Part shown: piece by piece, positions 60,959 to 64,000 of the stretch
Layout of the letters: each line of letters starts with the position of its first letter
Position numbering within the stretch: the first letter of the stretch is position 1
The notes under the pieces: model-generated
Database searches by the model: none
Told to the model about the DNA's origin: nothing
Seen by the model: only the letters and a program-made list of their open reading frames with translations
Position numbers and translations under genes: made by a program
Source: Diplonema japonicum
Taxonomy: Eukaryota > Euglenozoa > Diplonemea > Diplonemida > Diplonemidae
Reading direction: 5' to 3'
DNA length: 64,000 nt
NCBI GenBank assembly: GCA_964019335.1
Contig: OZ025702.1
Coordinates: 455,751-519,750 of the forward strand

Positions 60959-63900
60959 ATGGGTGGAGCTAGGGACCCCAATTCGCTCACAATCACAACT
61001 CTCAATGTGGGGTCCCTGAGCAATAAGGTGGACGAGGTGTTGGCCATGGAGAGCGACATCTCGTGCTTGCAGGAAGTGAAGCTGACCGCACACGGACAAC
61101 ACATGATTGGGAGGCATGTTGAGGACAACGGCAGGTATCGTGCGCTGTGGGGAAACCCACAGCCCGGTATCGTGGTCGATGGACTTGCTGCTCCCGACAA
61201 AGCACAAAGAGGTGGAGTCGGCATACTAGTACAGCGGTGCAGGCCGGCGATAGTCAAAGCAGTCGCTTCGATGGACGACGGCAACAGGTGGGTCCATGCT
61301 ATGATCAACTTGGACGGACGAGACATGTGGCTCCACCTCATTGTGGTATATTGCCACTCGGGAAGTTACGGCAAACACCAGCGTGAGACACTTTTGAACA
61401 AGGTGCTGAACGAGATGAGATGTGCCCTGGGAGATGTTCCTATCATCGTCGCGGGGGACCTAAACACCGAGGTGTCGCAATCAGGTGTACTACAGCAGGC
61501 GGTTGGGTGTGACTGGGTGGATGCAGCAGCAATGCAGGCCGAGAAAGACGGGGTAAGGCCGAGCCACACCTTTGTGAGGAGAGCCACTGACACAAAGACA
61601 CGCATCGACTACGTCTTGATGAACCCGATCGCTGCGGCGGGACTACAGAAGGCGTGGGTCCACGACACGGTGTATACCAACGAACACAGATGCCTCTCCA
61701 TCAAACTGTGTATCCCTACTCTCAAGAGCAAGACACGCAAGTACTTCATCCCGAAGGAACTGCCGGTGTCGACTGCTAGTGATGACCACGTGATTGAGCT
61801 GCTACAGGCGGAGAGATTCATCCAAAAACTTGAGGACATCGACGGCGCATACCGTGTGCTGGCTGACGTCTCGGAAAGACACTGCATCACAGGCGTGCCG
61901 ATGGAGCAACAGAAGACTTTCCGAGGGAGGGGCGAGGAGCGCAAACCCAAGGAGAAATGCCTGTCGGCCAAGTCTGTAAAGGAAGCCACGGGCGCAGCGG
62001 TGGGTAGACAGAAGTCGATTGCCTGTTTGCAGAGGAAGCTTGCACACATCAGCGCGGAAATCCAGGTGATGATTGACAAGGGACAAGTGTGCAACATGCC
62101 AGTAGTTCTGTTGAAGACTTGGGCGAATGCTCTGAGTTTGCTGGAGAAACTGCCGAACCCTCCAGTGTTTGATAGGAACTTGCTGAAGGATGACCTGGAG
62201 TCGATTGTCACCAGACTTCAACTGCTAGACGACAACCTCTCCTCGCTACTACGCGAGATCGCAAAGGACACGAGAGTGGAGCGGGAGAAGAAGTACGAGG
62301 CGAGGATCAACACCCAGTTCCAGGAGGAGCGGAGGGGGATGACCGCCTTTGTGAAAAACACTTCTACGTCAGCGGCGCAGGCAGTGGAGAGCGGCGGAGT
62401 GCTGACCGCAGACCTCGACGAGATGGACAGGATGATGCACGCGGAATGGGACGGCGTGCTCCAGATGTACGGTGAAGGGCATGAAGAACCATCGTACGAG
62501 GCCTTCAAGGCTAGATACGGGCCATACATCTCGACGCATGACATGGTGCTCCAGCCACTGACAGGGGCTGATCTGAGAGCAGTTCTGGCCAAGAAATCGA
62601 CGAGGACAGCACCGGGAGTTGATGGGTGGAGGATGGCAGAACTTCGCGCTATGCCAAATGTATTGTTGGATGCGTGGGCGATGCTCTTCAACGCCATCGA
62701 GGTGACAGGGAAGTGGCCGAAGGCACTCCTGACGGCGTTGGTTACGCTGATCCCGAAGGGAGGCGAGAGGACTCCGCTCAACCACCGCCCCATCACAGTC
62801 ACGAGTGCGGTCTACAGACTGTGGGCCTGTGCCAGGTTGCGTGATATATCGCCATGGCAAGAGAAATGGGCGGACGACTCGCAGCATGGTTTTCGACCAC
62901 GTCACGGGACGGACAGCATCCTGATGGAGCTCAGCACGCAGCTGGAGACGGCGATGCTGACCAACACCCCTCTTAACGGCATAGCACTGGACTTCGTCAA
63001 GTGCTTCGACAGGGTGCCACAGAAAGTAGCGTTCGGGCTTATGCAAGACCTGGGTTTGCACCAGAGGATACTGACCCCGCTCAAAGCGATGTACGCAGGC
63101 CTCAAAAGACGTTTCCGCTTCCCTACTGGCGTGGGTTCCGAGTTCCACGTGACAAATGGAATTCTCCAAGGGTGTCCAATCTCCGTCATCCTGGTGAACG
63201 CTCTGGTGTCAGTGATGGTGAAGTGCGTGATTGCTGAGGTACCTGGCTCGCGATCGCTGTCGTACGCGGACGACGCGTACCTACTTGCGCGTTTGGTCGA
63301 GGTACTCAAGAGAGCGACCAACAAAACAATCGAGTTTTGCGAGCGGACAGGCATGCGCCTTAACGAAAACAAGTCACAAGCATTCTCGACGAAGGATGAG
63401 ATCGGCCCTTGGTTGAAGTGCACAGGCTCATCGTTCAGAGTGACGAAGGGGATCAAGGCGCTTGGCGTGATCCTGAACATGAACGGGAAACATAGTTTGG
63501 ACAAGCTACATTCCGCCGAAGGCCGTTTGTCCCGGCTTGGTGCATTGCCATTAAGCTTCGGGAACAAGGCGTCAATGCTGACGGGCACTGTGCTACCATC
63601 CTGTCTATACGGTACGACCTACGCTGCGCCGTCTGACAACCAGCTGAAGAAGCTCTGTACAGCGACGGTGACTTCCCTGTGGGGACCGCGCTTCAGGATG
63701 AGATCCCCGATGGCTGTGCTCAATGTGCTGTTACCTGGACACACAGCATATCCACAAGCGAAGATTGTTTACAACACGGTGAACTGCCTGGTGCGAGAAA
63801 GCCTCACCTCCCCACAACTGTGGCAGCGAGTCAATGAGATTGTTACACTGTACCGGGAGCGAGAGGACGACGAGGAGAGGGGGCCGCTAGGGGTCTTGCT

Positions 63901-64000
63901 GAAGAGGTGGCTACCCTTCCTGAACAAGGGGTGGTCCTTCATTGAAGGTTTGCGCGCTCTGGTGCCCAGTGCGAGACGCCATGAAGTAAGACAGGCGATC
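60959..64000 (+). CDS. LINE-C ORF2: APE endonuclease and reverse transcriptase (partial, cut by window end)
   Basis: 1014 codons visible from ATG 60959, open to the window edge; upstream the same frame reaches the ORF1 UGA at 60917-60919 without another stop. The endonuclease shows SCLQEVKL, VAGDLNTEV, RIDYVLMNP and NEHRCLSI. The reverse transcriptase shows HRPITVTSAVYRLWA, HGFRPRHGTDS, ALDFVKCFDRVP, GILQGCPIS and SYADDAYLL (YADD 63263-63274), then the thumb with ERTGMRLNENKS and CLYGTTYAAPSD. The zinc knuckle and C-terminal block expected from LINE-A/B would lie beyond the window. No 2A motif is present near its start. Confidence 0.9.
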   Translation, partial: MGGARDPNSLTITTLNVGSLSNKVDEVLAMESDISCLQEVKLTAHGQHMIGRHVEDNGRYRALWGNPQPGIVVDGLAAPDKAQRGGVGILVQRCRPAIVKAVASMDDGNRWVHAMINLDGRDMWLHLIVVYCHSGSYGKHQRETLLNKVLNEMRCALGDVPIIVAGDLNTEVSQSGVLQQAVGCDWVDAAAMQAEKDGVRPSHTFVRRATDTKTRIDYVLMNPIAAAGLQKAWVHDTVYTNEHRCLSIKLCIPTLKSKTRKYFIPKELPVSTASDDHVIELLQAERFIQKLEDIDGAYRVLADVSERHCITGVPMEQQKTFRGRGEERKPKEKCLSAKSVKEATGAAVGRQKSIACLQRKLAHISAEIQVMIDKGQVCNMPVVLLKTWANALSLLEKLPNPPVFDRNLLKDDLESIVTRLQLLDDNLSSLLREIAKDTRVEREKKYEARINTQFQEERRGMTAFVKNTSTSAAQAVESGGVLTADLDEMDRMMHAEWDGVLQMYGEGHEEPSYEAFKARYGPYISTHDMVLQPLTGADLRAVLAKKSTRTAPGVDGWRMAELRAMPNVLLDAWAMLFNAIEVTGKWPKALLTALVTLIPKGGERTPLNHRPITVTSAVYRLWACARLRDISPWQEKWADDSQHGFRPRHGTDSILMELSTQLETAMLTNTPLNGIALDFVKCFDRVPQKVAFGLMQDLGLHQRILTPLKAMYAGLKRRFRFPTGVGSEFHVTNGILQGCPISVILVNALVSVMVKCVIAEVPGSRSLSYADDAYLLARLVEVLKRATNKTIEFCERTGMRLNENKSQAFSTKDEIGPWLKCTGSSFRVTKGIKALGVILNMNGKHSLDKLHSAEGRLSRLGALPLSFGNKASMLTGTVLPSCLYGTTYAAPSDNQLKKLCTATVTSLWGPRFRMRSPMAVLNVLLPGHTAYPQAKIVYNTVNCLVRESLTSPQLWQRVNEIVTLYREREDDEERGPLGVLLKRWLPFLNKGWSFIEGLRALVPSARRHEVRQAI

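Larger units (their letters stand above)
58579..64000 (+). mobile_element. LINE-C: non-LTR retrotransposon with OTU-like domain, runs off window
   Basis: Starts right after the T run that closes LINE-B (58566-58578) and continues to the window end. ORF1 (58580-60919) carries an OTU-protease-like domain; ORF2 (60959 on) is in the same frame after a single UGA. Because no ATG precedes the OTU domain, the 5' end may be truncated. Amino-acid similarity places it in the same family as LINE-A. Confidence 0.88.

Noticed and set aside
1-64000. CRISPR arrays, bacterial operons, tRNA or rRNA genes
   Set aside because: No regularly spaced repeats, Shine-Dalgarno context or recognisable tRNA/rRNA sequence; spliceosomal introns show a eukaryotic nucleus.

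Overview
This is a nuclear genome window from a single-celled, probably flagellated, eukaryote. Proteins are split by very short spliceosomal introns (24 inferred, 33-88 nt, all GT-AG, mostly GTATG or GTGTG donors). Every confident host gene lies on the + strand, and a pyrimidine tract plus AG sits shortly before many start codons. That pattern fits polycistronic transcription with spliced-leader trans-splicing, as in euglenozoans (for example diplonemids) or the dinoflagellate/perkinsid lineage; I cannot decide between them. UGA, UAA and UAG all end genes, so the code looks standard. Spacers are extreme homopolymer T/A/C/G tracts, with one 200-nt assembly gap (6666-6865).

Layout. 1-5.6 kb: a coiled-coil protein with GVMP repeats, then a six-exon cysteine-rich surface protein with about ten 'CC-x4-GC' repeats and one membrane segment. 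5.6-8.8 kb: low-complexity spacer and gap. 8.8-14.4 kb: a full-length-looking LINE (LINE-A) with ORF1 and ORF2 overlapping by ATGA and a 2A-like NPGP motif in ORF2. 14.6-19.6 kb: a small membrane protein, an EF-hand coiled-coil protein, a Fic-domain protein with an acylation-type N-terminus, and a Pumilio/PUF protein. 21.7-33.1 kb: ShK-prolyl 4-hydroxylase, an EF-hand/WD40 protein, a five-exon PPPPPGGK-repeat protein, a small ORF, an SGNH/PC-esterase-like secretory protein and a CCCH zinc-finger protein. 33.7-34.8 kb: a decayed piggyBac-like element. 35-43.4 kb: an acylated TPR protein, a membrane protein built of VVTWG (RCC1-like) repeats, a poly(A) polymerase with a long novel C-terminus, and a histidine phosphatase. 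43.6-50.1 kb: two tandem, nearly identical kinesins that differ by two introns. 51.6-56.7 kb: a PDE12/CCR4-type nuclease, an internally deleted piggyBac element flanked by TTAA (- strand), and a UDP-glucuronate 4-epimerase-like protein. 56.7-64 kb: a 5'-truncated LINE-B, then LINE-C, whose ORF1 starts with an OTU-protease-like domain and whose ORF2 continues in the same frame past one UGA and runs off the window.

Host genes with readable roles fall into RNA metabolism (PUF, CCCH, poly(A) polymerase, PDE12-like), cytoskeleton/flagellum (kinesins, EF-hand/WD40, proline-rich) and cell surface/secretory functions (CC-repeat protein, VVTWG protein, P4H, epimerase, SGNH-like). As expected for this architecture they do not form a functional operon. 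The most unusual material is in the LINEs, the poly(A) polymerase extension and the mosaic kinesin pair.
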